Source of the DNA: Rhexocercosporidium sp. MPI-PUGE-AT-0058
Lineage: Eukaryota > Ascomycota > Leotiomycetes > Helotiales
Reading direction: 5' to 3'
NCBI GenBank assembly: GCA_020746875.1
Contig: JAGTJL010000002.1
Location: 1,736,001 to 1,800,000 of the forward strand
DNA length: 64,000 nucleotides
The position numbers and the translations under genes were made by a program. Position 1 is the first letter of the stretch. Every line of letters starts with the position of its first letter. Below are positions 1 through 13,807 of this stretch, piece after piece. The notes beneath the pieces were generated by a model that saw only the letters and a program-made list of their open reading frames with translations, was not told where the DNA came from and did not search any database.

Positions 1-260
1 CATGTCATGTCATGTTCAAGCCTGTCATTATGTCTAGTAATACTTTTTTCAATGTCCATGCCGTGCACTTCTTGCCCTGGTCAAGGACGAGTTCATCCTC
101 TAGACTTTGAAGGCCGGAGGGGTATCCTGAGCAGAGTTCATCTGCTTCTTGACGATTCAGAATTCGCCCTCATCTCACAGCCATCGGACAGCGCCGTCTC
201 TTCCTGTATGGCATTCTCAGACACCGCAGAGTTTGCACTTGTACATTATTACTAGCCACA
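1..260. other. no gene recognised at left edge
   Basis: Short overlapping frames only. Nothing here looks like a conserved protein, and it may hold the promoter or leader of the weak gene that follows. Confidence 0.4.
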
Positions 261-729
261 ATGTCCGGCACTCCCGTCTGCGTCCCCATTGGAAGTACAA
301 CACCACCCCGCTGTCGAATCACGAGCTGCCTGTCCCTCTCGAAACCATCCTCGAAACCCAATATGGAGACTGTGTCTACGAATACCAGACAGAGAAGTCA
401 CTTGGCTGAAGGACATCAAGCTTTCAATGCCACACGATGTCTTGTCCTCGAGTGTGAGGATAGCTCCTGGAAATTGCTAGGCAAACTAGTCATCGACCCA
501 GCGTGGGACCTTGATAGGTGTTTACGAGCTTTCGTCTTTGATCCAGGACATGGTGTGATTGACTGTCAAGAAGGTGACCCTATACTTGATTGATAACCTA
601 AACTCCACTTATTACTGCTTTGCAGCTTCATCTTTCCTACATATCACGCTTTGGAGTTTCCTTCTGCAGCCTTACCCGGCCAAACAGGCCCTCGTCGCCA
701 AGATATCGACTTGGAACCGGAAACATTGA
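261..729 (+). CDS. hypothetical protein (weak two-exon model)
   Basis: I do not recognise this gene. A start with a strong fungal context (CCACAATGTC) opens at 261. The frame runs to a GT donor at 574, and an acceptor at 624-625 (TTTGCAG) gives a 52-nt intron with a CTAAAC branch-like site. The second exon continues in frame to TGA at 727-729. The product would be about 138 residues; the first third is Ser/Pro/Thr-rich and the rest looks more protein-like (FDPGHGVIDCQE, then a hydrophobic stretch). There is no motif, membrane segment or signal peptide. An overlapping frame at 149-409 is almost as plausible, so this could be a chance model or the remnant of a longer gene beginning outside the window. 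Confidence 0.25.
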
Positions 730-1437
730 GGTTATATATAGTCTGAGCTGTACTTTGACCCAAATCCAAGCTTGCCTTCTTCAAGATGACAATAGGAGAT
801 TGTCAAATCATGTAAGTAGACAGGATATGTGGTACTGTGCCTGCCCGCAGACCCATATCATTACTCGGTGAACAAAGCCTTGGACTCCGCAAAACACAAC
901 TGTACCGGCAACTGAATGCCTGAGAAGCTCCAAAACTTCCAGCCTTCTTCGACCTACTATCTATCCTTGGATCTGAGATTGCATGTACAGTACATCTGGT
1001 ATCGCCTTTCGTGCTGATGTCCTCCACGAATGTGAGAGTGTTGACCTCCGTTGCAAGCAATGCTGGAACAGTCCATGTCCTCAACGTCCAGAAAAAGTCA
1101 CAAAGTTCCTTTCAAGTCGTGAAACTTAGAAGCAAAGCGAGGGTTCTAGGCTACTTCGAACGAATTCTCGTTCTCTAATGCTACTTTGCTTCCGCTTCTC
1201 GAGGTCTTGAGGAGCCCATTGTTTAAATCTATATCACGTGATAATACAGGGGCCATTTTCTATGGTCATTGTTAGGCAGGTGTGCTTCGCGTTTCCCGGA
1301 GAGCTGTAGACCATCGCCATCAACACAATTCCAAACCCTAGCAACTTTGTTCACCAACCTTTTTCCACCCCGCGAATCTTTCGACGTCCTTCTCCTCTAA
1401 CCCATCCTCCTTCCTACAACAACTCCCATAATTCAAC
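730..1437. other. intergenic region and RPT4 promoter/leader
   Basis: No convincing gene on either strand. The last ~120 bases before the RPT4 start are rich in C and T, as is usual for fungal leaders. Confidence 0.5.
1233..1242. promoter_or_regulatory. palindromic ATCACGTGAT E-box-like site
   Basis: A perfect 10-bp palindrome with a CACGTG core lies about 195 bp upstream of the RPT4 start codon. CACGTG is bound by bHLH factors such as Cbf1 and Pho4-type proteins in fungi. Its use here is inferred from position only. Confidence 0.3.
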
Positions 1438-2767
1438 ATGTCCGACGAGGAGCGTCAACATGCGCTCGCATCGTTCAAGACGAAGCTACTGGAATCGAGA
1501 GAATGGGAGGCAAAGCTGAAGGCATTACGGTTAGAGATCAAGGGCTTGCAGAAGGATTTCGACCATACGGAGGACAATATCAAAGCTCTACAGAGTGTTG
1601 GACAGATCATTGGGGAGGTCCTGAAACAGCTTGATGATGAGAGATGTAAGTAACTCCCAAGTCTCCAGTCTCATCTGCCACAGCTAACGCAGTATTTTCT
1701 AGTCATCGTCAAAGCTTCATCCGGTCCTAGATATGTCGTTGGATGCAGATCAAAGGTCGACAAGGCAGCGCTGAAGCAGGGAACCCGAGTTGCCCTAGAT
1801 ATGACCACCCTCACGATCATGCGAATGCTACCCCGAGAAGTCGACCCCCTTGTATACAACATGTCTCTGGAGGATCCCGGTCAGGTCAGCTTTGGTGGAA
1901 TTGGTGGATTGAACGAGCAGATCAGAGAGTTGCGAGAGGTTATCGAGCTTCCTTTGAAGAACCCCGAGCTGTTCCTGAGAGTCGGCATCAAACCTCCGAA
2001 GGGTGTACTACTCTATGGACCACCAGGAACCGGAAAGACATTACTGGCAAGAGCTGTGGCTAGCAGTTTGGAGACAAATTTCCTGAAGGGTAGGTTCAGA
2101 AGCATATGTTTACTGACCAGGCTGACCATTTATAGTTGTTTCTTCTGCGATCGTTGACAAGTACATCGGAGAATCGGCGCGTTTGATCAGAGAGATGTTT
2201 GGGTACGCAAAAGAGCACGAGCCTTGCATTATCTTCATGGACGAAATCGATGCCATTGGAGGTCGCAGATTCTCGGAAGGAACTTCAGCAGATCGTGAGA
2301 TTCAGCGGACATTGATGGAACTCCTCAATCAACTCGACGGCTTCGACTACCTCGGTAAGACGAAGATCATCATGGCTACGAATCGACCGGATACCTTGGA
2401 CCCCGCCCTTCTCAGAGCTGGACGTTTGGACAGAAAAATCGAGATCCCTCTGCCTAACGAGGTTGGGCGCTTGGAGATTATGAAGATTCATGCAGCAGGT
2501 GTGGTTACGGAGGGAGATGTTGATTTCGAGAGCGTGGTAAAGATGAGCGATGGACTTAATGGAGCTGATTTGCGAAACGTGGTTACAGAGGCGTAAGCAT
2601 TGCCCAATATGTCCCTAAATGATTGACAAAAGCTAACTTTCCCTAGCGGTTTATTCGCAATCAAGGACTATCGAGATGCGGTCAATCAAGACGATTTCAA
2701 CAAGGCGGTACGCAAGGTTGCGGAGTCGAAGAAACTGGAGGGCAAGCTGGAATACCAAAAGCTCTAG
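1438..2767 (+). CDS. rpt4: 26S proteasome regulatory ATPase subunit Rpt4 (10B/PSMC6)
   Basis: Rpt4 is one of six AAA+ ATPases in the base ring of the 19S regulatory particle. The ring unfolds ubiquitinated substrates and opens the 20S gate. Exons are 1438-1645, 1703-2089, 2136-2592 and 2647-2767, all with GT..AG introns of 46-57 nt, giving 390 residues, the normal family length. The N-terminus (to about residue 70) is a coiled coil followed by an OB-type segment. Walker A GPPGTGKT lies at about 175-182, Walker B IIFMDEID at about 230-237, and the second region of homology has the sensor MATNRPD and the arginine-finger stretch [11 protein letters not shown]. The C-terminus KLEYQKL lacks an HbYX tail, as is usual for Rpt4. 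The start is supported by the context TTCAACATGTC. The assignment over other Rpt paralogues rests on the conserved MSDEERQ-like start and the C-terminal residues. Confidence 0.95.
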
Positions 2768-4230
2768 ATAATTGGACTGTTTCTTGCGTTGGCGCTCCGG
2801 CATAGGGTTGAGCTCAAAGCTTGACTTTGTAACAATACCATATGGAATTCATAGATTCTATCTACTTTATGGATGTGGCTTTAAGTGCTGGCGCGATGTC
2901 GATACTTTTCCTAGCATTAAGTGATGTCTAGCATACCAATTCCGAGCACCTGATTTGCTTATAGACTTCTGAGAAGAAGTCTACATCTCTCAAACCACCA
3001 CCATCCCACTTCAAGCCCCAATATCCACAACCATACCTTCGCCTTATCCTTCCTCCTTCGCACTCTCGTCTTATTTACTTCCCTGCCGAGGATCGTCAAG
3101 TGGCTGAACTGCAGGAAGCTTATCGTTCTGTTCTTCGCAAACTTCCAGGACGATGTTCTGGATCCCCTTTTGTATCGTATACATGCATTACTATATTCCT
3201 AATACACTTAGACTAATGCGAGTTCTCAGCTACTAGAGGCCAATCAATGGCTCAAGTGAAGTTATGAAGGATGCAGCTGGCCCTCGCCTATGAGCGTGCT
3301 ACTAGGTGTGGATTTGACTTGACTTTTCCAATACAACTTTCATAGACCTTACGACAAGTCTATAATCGACTACAGCATCACCCTCAGAAGTCAGGGAGCG
3401 GCTCGAAATTCTTGCTTGCTAGATCTAGGGTGGGGCTTTTAGGGTGACTCTATAGGAAGACTGAGACCATGAAATTCCAGTTTCGGGAAATGACAAAGGC
3501 CATTTCATGTTTTGACCACAAGGTCTCTACGGAGTTACTTCCTTTTTCAGTCTATAGCCATGTTTCAAATTCATTGTGACTCTCATGAAACCATCTGTAG
3601 AGGCTCAGCTCTCGCCGTGATATTGCACAGTGCAGAGGCAAGCACCCGAGGACAAGCCGGTAATCATGTTGACTGCGGGTTCCATCGTTACTCTAAAATA
3701 ACTACCTCCTGCTACAGTCATGTGCCTTGTGCCTTGTCATGTCTGGTACGCTAGAACATGTGTCAAAAACATAGACTCATCACGCTATTTCACGGAACTT
3801 CCAATGTAACCGTGGTAAGCCATCTTTAGATGGCGAGAGTTAGTATATTCCATGATTGAGCCAGAGTATGGTCCGCCAGTACAAGCACACAATGAGCTCA
3901 TGACCAAGTGGCATTTTTTTAATGTCTTAAGACGCTTTCTTGCTCTTGACATGTCATAGGTATCCATGCCATCATTTAGAAAATACCTGCAAGAATCGGA
4001 GCCAGCATGTCCAGCAGCTGTCAGAGTCGAGAGGCGCCAGTGAACTCTTTAGTTCAATCTGATCTCAAGGTGGAGGAAGCCGATCCTGCGCTCTCTCTGC
4101 GGCCCCAGCCATCATAGCAAGAGCCCTCCTTCAGTATTTTCTTATAACTCGGAGATTGACGCAGCAGAGCCAGCTTGATAGCATTCATACAAAAGATAAT
4201 GTCAATGTCAACCTAGTCGACAAATTTGAA
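2768..4230. other. intergenic region
   Basis: About 1.4 kb without a convincing gene. Short frames at 3512-3754 (+) and 3785-3967 (-) have no protein-like composition. A possible first exon for the BTB-like gene begins at an ATG near 4006 (donor near 4069, acceptor at 4163-4164) but is weak. Confidence 0.4.
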
Positions 4231-4731
4231 ATGTACCGATTCAGCATGTCAAGTTTGAAGGCTAGAGGTTGCAAAGGCCTTCTCGCCCTCCTCCAGGAAA
4301 GTAGCGAGGATATCATAACGCTAGGAGACGACAAGACAGTCCCAAATTATCAATTGTATGCAGCTCCACATGCCCCAGAGGCGATGGAGCTCCTCGTCGA
4401 ATGGGTCGACACAGGCAGACTAAAACCAATTATCCTATATCAGTCCGCATCCTCATATCTCCACATCACTCTCTACATCCTAGCCTACAACCTCGCAAAC
4501 GAGAGTCTATGCAACGCGATCATGGACGAGCTAATTAGCTGGCACAAGCCCCTCGAGATGTACCCAATGGCTTACTGCGCTCGGCACGTCATCGAGATAG
4601 GAGGGAAAGACACACCCAAGGAGCTGAGAGACATGATACTGCAACAGATGCTTAAATATCCGGATTTGGTTGAGAAAGGGAGAGTGGAATTGCAGGGTGA
4701 TGGGGATTTTCACGGGCGAGTGGGATCATAA
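4231..4731 (+). CDS. BTB/POZ-like protein, N-terminus uncertain
   Basis: The open frame runs from about 4156, but its first in-frame ATG is at 4231. Before that the frame reads QSQLDSIHTK..., so a spliced upstream exon is likely. An ATG near 4006 would join by an intron ending at 4164 and give about 210 residues. The central part resembles the second half of the fungal BTB fold: an 'ARGCKGLLALLQ' segment where BTB proteins have 'CARSPFF', then ITLGDD, APEAMELLVEWVDTGRL (the 'AFELFLEWLYTG' element) and LYILAYNLANESLCNAIMDEL (the 'LYVLADKL' helices). BTB domains mediate dimerisation or Cullin-3 binding. The front strand of the domain is not visible, so the gene may be truncated or mis-modelled. 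Substrate and role are unknown. Confidence 0.45.
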   Translation: MYRFSMSSLKARGCKGLLALLQESSEDIITLGDDKTVPNYQLYAAPHAPEAMELLVEWVDTGRLKPIILYQSASSYLHITLYILAYNLANESLCNAIMDELISWHKPLEMYPMAYCARHVIEIGGKDTPKELRDMILQQMLKYPDLVEKGRVELQGDGDFHGRVGS

Positions 4732-4857
4732 GCTGCTTCTGATGTTGGCGCAGAAAGCTGCTGGGATGGATGACTTGTTCATTGTACCGTGTTGGAGCAC
4801 GAGATGCTCATTCCACGTCCATCAGGAAACGCAGCGTTACAAAAAGCAGTAAGGAGG

Positions 4858-5421
4858 TCAATCATTAAACCAATCGCCTGAAATGATCCAACGAATTCCC
4901 CCTTCGCAATAGTCAGTGTTCCGCCCGAAACTTTTCATGCCACAGAGCAAAGACTCGGTCTCGATATTCGTGACATCGACGATGCTTCTCAGCATCCCTC
5001 CTATATGATTCTGGATAATTTGTTCCGTTTTCAAACTCTCAGGGCCCAACAGCAATGCAATATCAAGACTAAAAAGGTTCCAATCCAAAAACAACAAGAA
5101 CAGTGAAAGAAAGCTGTAGAACTAAATTCAATACACGAGTCAAAACACAGTTGTGAGAGGCTGACTGACAAATATCATCACGGTTGTAGTATTTGGAAAG
5201 GCAAAGTGGCATCTCGCCTCTTTCAGTATCGCCATATTATTGTTCTGCTGTAAAATCTTCCAACATGCTTTCGGCTCGCGTAATAAGCATCCCAAGTATC
5301 TTTCTTGACAGCCAAGGACTTCTTCGTTGAGAAGCGGCAGGATGAACAAAGAATTAATTGCGATGAACCCAATGCAAATGGCTGACTGGAGTAAACTTGC
5401 AAGAAGTTCGAAAGAGATCCT
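4858..5421 (-). CDS. putative membrane protein, 3' exons of a minus-strand gene
   Basis: Not a recognised family. Two exons are well supported on the minus strand: 5421-5170 and 5121-4858, joined by a 48-nt intron (GTCAGT donor, TTGAC branch-like site, TTTAG acceptor) that keeps the frame. The first exon opens after an acceptor (CTGAAAG) and encodes a hydrophobic segment (SAICIGFIAINSLFILPLL), then a cysteine-containing stretch. The second encodes another hydrophobic run (FLSLFLLFLDWNLF) and a polar tail ending SGDWFND. An upstream exon is expected at about 5430-5780, where two overlapping frames are open, but I could not find a clean donor, so the 5' end is undefined. The product may be an integral membrane protein. 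Confidence 0.4.
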
Positions 5422-5781
5422 CTTTCAGAAAAAACATGGCAGGAAGAGCTGGAGACAATGTCCTTCAAATAAAGAGCTTTTCAACAACAAGCCTCTCGGG
5501 TACCGTACAGGGCCCATATTTAACTTTCTTGTCAACCACGATTGAGCCCTTGATCTCGTGTGGAGATTGCATGGCTCCCCTCTTTGTTGATGTTGGAGAC
5601 AGTTGAGGCAACGAACTAGCCACAAGGCCACGGCCAAGGGATTTGAAGAAGAGACCTGCATCTTTACGGAACACGTCGTATTTGCCTGTTTGTCCGATAG
5701 AAACTTCTCGCCACAGGACAACGATGTTGAGGAGTTGCCGGCGCTATTGAAATTCAGGTCTATTTTTCTCATCCGACGCAA

Positions 5782-6713
5782 CTTGCAAGAAAAAGGTCCA
5801 ACCCACCCACTCTGGCGTCATGGGCCCGTGTTGAGTTGGGATGATGGAAAGATCGCAAAGATCTCTCTCGACTTGACGACGGCCCAAGAAACCCTCCCTG
5901 GCTAAGTCTCCTGTAGATCTCCTAAAAATGGAATTGTGGCTGTGGAACTCGTACAGCCCGCCCAGGGCCCAGCGGGGCGGCCTATCCAAGCAAAGGGAAG
6001 GGAAGCAAGCCCCTTTCTTTTTTTTCCCTTTGCTGGGCCATGTGAATGAGCTTTCCTCTCTCGCCCACACCAGTCGAGGGAGGAGAGGGAGAGAGGGGGA
6101 GGGCAAAAGCGAGGAACGCAGTGAGACGGATCTCAAGCCCAAACCATCAGCCGCACCGACCTGGACAGTAAGCTCCAAAGACGATTGGGAGAGCCTTGCG
6201 TACCATACCATGCCGATGGGTAGTGGTACAGCACAGTACAGTACTTAGCATGAAATAAATACAATAGATATCTGAAAGAGGACAAGCTCAAGGGTTCCCA
6301 CCACCAGCTCGTACTTCTTACTTTAGCTTGCCTTCTGCTTGCCTTGCTCGTTGCTCGTTGCTGGTTGGCCCAGGGACAGGGGTCTAAGCTTAGACGAGTT
6401 TCAAACCCTCTTGTGGCTGGCTCCCTGCCCACTGCCAGCTCCTCTCCTCCAACGATTGACTATTTACTTCCATTCCTCCCCTCCTCCTCTCGCAAACAAT
6501 CTCGCATCACATCACATCATATCACTTACAAACCAATATTCAGCTTCGCCTTCCACTCGTTGAATCACAGTACCTGCTTCGATTCATTCATTGCATTGCC
6601 TCTCGTTCGTGAACCTAGCATCAACCCAAAACAACCCCTCGCATCCCCCGCAACTAGCAACGAAGCGCCCCTTCCAAGCTCTCCCAGCTTTTACTTGACT
6701 GCAGAACGCAATC
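5782..6713. other. GFA1 promoter and leader
   Basis: Long frames occur on both strands but have the Ser/Arg/Pro bias of non-coding GC-rich DNA. The last 300 bases are rich in C, T and A with repeated CATCACATCA-type sequence, a typical leader for a highly expressed fungal gene. Confidence 0.5.
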
Positions 6714-9155
<2,442 letters not shown>

Positions 9156-9897
9156 ATGATATGCAGTTGATAGATGATGATACCTTGGGCACGGCAGAAA
9201 ATTTCGGGTCTTTGTAGTTACTTGCTTTTAGCGCTTGGGGAAAATTGGAACAGGGAAAGAAAGGAACGAATTCATGGCTTGTCCGCTTTTTATCATACTT
9301 TCTGTCCCCCCGTCTCCTTCCGCAAAGATTGCAGTGTAGGGCTCTAGAATGGATTCCTACCGTAGGTATACTGTGTTGAAATTGAAAAAAAAATGACCCT
9401 TCTCTCGGGTGCAAGCATTCCTTCCTAACGCCCTTGATTTTGACCAGAGAGGAGCATTCGAGGAAATGTTTTAAGGGGCTAATGTGATGACCGGCATCTA
9501 CTAGATCCTCAGATGGTGGGGAAATCATTATTTTCAAGTACAGTGAGCCGGACAGGCACAATCATAGCGCAGTTAGCCCAAAGACAGCAAGATAGTAAAG
9601 AGGCCCTCATAGAGTCTATTGTCTTTCTAAAATGACGTATCGTATCATATCGTATCGTATCATATCAATCGCAAGACCCCCCCGGGCGATTCCTGCCAGT
9701 GCCTGTGTCGTGTTGTGTTGCATGCATAGGTACAGCATCAACATACGGTCATTTCCAGTTCGCTCAAAAGTAACAACCATCCATAATCCTCCAATGAATT
9801 AACCAAACCAATAAACGCCATGCCATGCTACCCTAACCACCCGTACCAGCAAATACTCCAGCCCTAGGTTTTCCTGAAGAAAGAAAGAAAAATCATT
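9156..9897. other. convergent 3' region between GFA1 and the RING gene
   Basis: No gene seen. It holds the 3' UTRs of two convergent genes and a short pentanucleotide repeat. Confidence 0.5.
9636..9665. repeat. pentanucleotide repeat with a 15-bp higher-order unit
   Basis: Six 5-bp units read CGTAT CGTAT CATAT, repeated once exactly, so the pattern is a 15-bp unit present twice. It lies in the convergent 3' region. Confidence 0.8.
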
Positions 9898-12340
9898 CTA
9901 TCCTCGGCGGTAATACTGTCGAGGAAGACGGGAATTTCTCTGCGATGAAGAGATGACTCGGGTAGAAGATGGAGAGCGCGAGCTGCGAAGGGGATCAACT
10001 CGGCGAGGTGGCATGTTACGGTAGGCGGTCATTCTGCGAGCTGGATTCCGAGAAGCGGGCTCAACAAGTCGAACTGCCTCTTCCTCCGACCCCTCCCAGT
10101 CTTCGAACGAGATTGGGTTTTCTTGACTACCTCGTGCGGCTTGGTGCTCGGCGAGCATCATGCTGATCCGTGGGTCGTACTCTTGCTGAACACGAGCGAC
10201 CGATTGAGGGCGTCTTGAACGTCTTCCGGCAATTGGTCGGACAGAGCTGTCTGAAGAATCGGCCTCGACGTGATGAATGGCATTGGAGAAACCAAGCTCT
10301 TGGGTTGGCCGGTGGTTGTTGCTTAAGTTATCCTGTGCGATTTGAGCATGGCGCCGACGACCCTCGCTGTCGTACATGCCATCATATGGACCGACCATCT
10401 CGTTACTGTCTTCAGTGCTAATGCTTACACCTCGCTCTCCCCTAGGAGTTTGGTTGCTACAATTCTCATAGTCTCTGCTGACCCCGTGGCCATTGAAGTA
10501 TGGATTGGCGCTCACACTGCGGCTGTCTCTAGACAGGGGTGATGTTGGAGTCATATCTGTATCACCGTCATGATCCATGACCGACAGATTCTCCGACTCA
10601 TCATCCGTGACTTCTTGGTGCTCGTAGGGTTGGCGATCGTAAAAATCAGTACCTGCTTGAATGCGAGCTTGATAATGGTCTTCGAAGGGGACTGGGGTCT
10701 GGGAGAGGCCATCCCGAGAGCGGTCATCTTCATCTTGGTGGCCATTCTCAGTAGCTGTCTCGGTGCCTGTATCGCTATTCTCTGAATCTTCTTCATCGTC
10801 TGTATCTAGACTGCCATATTGGCCACGTCGATAGTAGGGTGACATGGGGCCATCGGCATCACTATCATTTCCATGATCCAAGGGACTCCAGCCAGAACGT
10901 CTGAGAAGTTCGGCTTGGTCACCTGCCTCTGAGGCGTTTGTGTCTGTATCGGTAACAGTAAGAAGTGAAGGACTCCTTGGTCTCGCGGGACTACCGGGTC
11001 CATGATACTGATAGCCGTAATGGTTGTCTGGGGATTCTGAAGGGGTAAAGCCTTCATCAGACTGACTTCCCAATCTGATAGGACTTCTAGGTGCCCGGAC
11101 TCTTTGTCTCGGCCTACGGTTTGAGATCGCACCTCCCTCGTCCGAGTCATCATCTGAGATGAGGTTGATGGCTTGGTGAGAGCTGGAGTTGTTGCTACCA
11201 CCAGTGGCGGGACGGTTTGGTGGTGCGTCATCCTGTACAACAAAGTCATTCAGGGAATTGTCTGAGTCGTCGCTGTCATCAACACTGTCCAGATCGCTTT
11301 GGTCATCTGAATCAGACTCCTCTGTTTGCGAGCCAGAATGGTGGTGATACCGGTGATTGTGGTGGGCAATGTGATGGTGTGCGACATTTGCTGCCACGTT
11401 CAGGAACGGGTGGGCGAAGTGGCCGTGTGCAAAGTGCCCGTGGTGATGATCGTTGAACTCAGCACCGAGCTCTGCATCCAGGTCTTGTTCTAGATCGTCT
11501 AGATCTTCGAGACCTTCTAGGTCTTCATCGTCTATGTCGCTGAACCCATACGGATCCACGATTCCCAGTCCACACATAACACAAGATGGGCCGCCTTCAT
11601 GCTCATGACCACAGCCCGGACATCTCAACACTCCGCCGTCTGCCTCATCTACCATCAACTCTGCCCGTCGGCTCAGGAACAGGCCTCTAAACAGTCCTTC
11701 TGGACCGTTACGATCCTTCTCCACAGCTGCGATCTCCTCCGCTCTTCTCTCTGCGTGTTGCTCGATGGTCTCGTCAGGGGGCATCAGTTCCCGGCGCTTC
11801 GTGAAGACCTGGTCAACCATCTGCTTAACCTAGAAAGAATGTTAATTTTGGCCCCGAACGCAAAAGTCGAGACAAAACTCACAAGAAAATTAGGCGCTGG
11901 GATTATTGTGACCTTCGCACGGCATTCCGGGCATGTCTTCTTTCGACGGTTCGTAGTGAACCAGCTGCACATACACTACAGATGTTAGTTGTGGCCAGGC
12001 AAGATATCAGGGTGACACGAACTGAATAACAGTAGGTATGACCGCAGCCCAAAGTCCATGGTTCGTAGAGGAGCTGGTCGCAGATGGTACAGGTAACGAG
12101 GGTTCTGATTTCGGCGAGGTCGGTCTTGAAGGTAGTAGCAAGCTGTACAAGTAATCAGTAAAATCCTCCTGGAGAGAGCAGGCAGGCTGTTCCGTTTACC
12201 TGCGCATCATTCTTCGCCTTCAAAGCCAGCGCAGTACCGGATCGTGCCGCCATTGTTGGGGTTGCTTCTCTGCTGTTGCTATTGCGGGTTTCTCTTTTGG
12301 CAGCTATGAGCTGGCCGGAAGATGTTGTGGAGGGCGCCAT
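9898..12340 (-). CDS. RING-finger protein, probable E3 ubiquitin ligase with His-rich and disordered tail
   Basis: Four exons, all in phase: 12340-12200, 12142-12023, 11975-11883 and 11829-9898, giving about 761 residues. A C3HC4 RING spans the second and third exons: C65, C68, C80, H82, C85, C88, C102 and C105 (CTIC...CGHTYCYSC...CPEC). A helical segment rich in Glu/Arg follows (about 118-165), then a CxxC...CxxC zinc-ribbon-like pair (CPGCGH...CVMCGL). After that comes an acidic run, a histidine-rich stretch with about 20 His, and more than 400 residues of Ser/Asp-rich disordered sequence. RING proteins bind an E2 and transfer ubiquitin. The N-terminal layout recalls yeast Psh1-type ligases, but orthology is not shown. 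The substrate is unknown. Confidence 0.85.
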
Positions 12341-13807
12341 GTTGTATCATGAAGTTTGGTTTGTCCTGTGAGGTAATCGGAATGGGTGTGGTTGGGTTCA
12401 GCCCGGGAGCGTGAGCGAGAAAAAAAGAGGGTTATGGATCTCCGAAGGCGAAAATTTTGTGCCTGTTCTTATTGCGAATGGGCTTGCTACTGTATTTCCC
12501 TCCCAAAGGTGAGGAGGGGAGGCAAGATTTGCCAGAACAATAGGATGATGGCTGAGGTTCTGAGTCGAGAGATGAGGCGCTTCGGCTGCTTCCCGCGTCT
12601 GATATCGAGAAATCGCGCTAGCTCTAGATGGTGCTAGTCCAGCCCCTCCATATATTTATTGCTGTGGATGTGGGGTATCACAGACTGGTGAATATCTTCT
12701 TGGTCGCAAAATCCTCAGTATTGATTTTGCAGCTCTTCAATCTTTTGACCGTGACAGAAATCACAATGTAGGTGAAGACGCCTTGAAACAAGCCCTAGCT
12801 CGACTATCAATCAATGATGTCCTTGTTCCATATCCTCTTCTTATTTCTCCACCAGCCACAGCAGTTCGAGGGTCTAGACTCTAGGGTACCAAAGTAGTTT
12901 GGGAATTCTTACTGAGAAATGACGATTTGATCCTACATATCCCAAAGACAATATGCAAAGCCGTCTCACCAAGTTCCTTTTACCAGGTTTAATATTCCGA
13001 GTATGCGAGCCACAAATGCATCAAAACATCGCGAGGCAAGATACTAGGGGCTGCACTGCAGCAAAATCCGGGGCTGCGAGAGCTTTATTGGACGGGCTGC
13101 CTGCCACGTCGACAGCTTGCAGCAGAGCCCAACTAGAGCTAAGTGCCCGTTGGGTTGAAAGATGATTCGAATGCACCGGATTCCTGCACAGCAATGATCC
13201 ATATGGTTCTATTGGCTCGATTTCAAGCCTTTTCGCGAGGAGAATGATTGACTGGTGAGCGATGTTCAATTCTATCAAGATGGGGGTCAGAAGAAACACA
13301 CATACTGGTCACTTTACGATAATTCACGACAGGATATTTACGGTGAGTTCAAAGCACTTTGAGGATCTTTGGCACTATCTTCCGCTCTCATATCTTTGGC
13401 AATCGTCGGAAACAATCGGCGAAGTCCAACCTTTGGTCACTATAGCAGGTCTCTGTTCTGACTGGTATTTGTAAAGCATTATCATTTCGAGGCTAAACTA
13501 CCGATGCATCTCCTCTAACCTGTATCCATTCTATCACAATCTACTACATAATATCGCTGCACGCTCAATCGCTTCTTAGGAAATATCAACAAACAAAATA
13601 TCAATCCAACATAAACACAAGTCAAAATATTGCAAAGACACACAAGTCCCCACTATTGCAATTACAAGAATATTCGGGAATAGATTTCAACAATCAAGAA
13701 CGCCTTTGAGAGCACAGTAAAAAGATTCGTGATTGTTGATCATCATCGACATCTGCTTCCCATTGTCCCAATTTGACTCCTCCACTGTCGTCTTCCACAG
13801 TCAATAC
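12341..13807. other. intergenic region
   Basis: About 1.5 kb upstream of the RING gene (minus) and downstream of the oxygenase gene (minus). Short frames only, none with conserved features. Confidence 0.5.

Noticed and set aside
5744..6211. 155-codon minus-strand frame in the GFA1 promoter
   Set aside because: Its Arg/Ser/Leu/Trp bias is that of GC-rich non-coding DNA, and no domain is visible.
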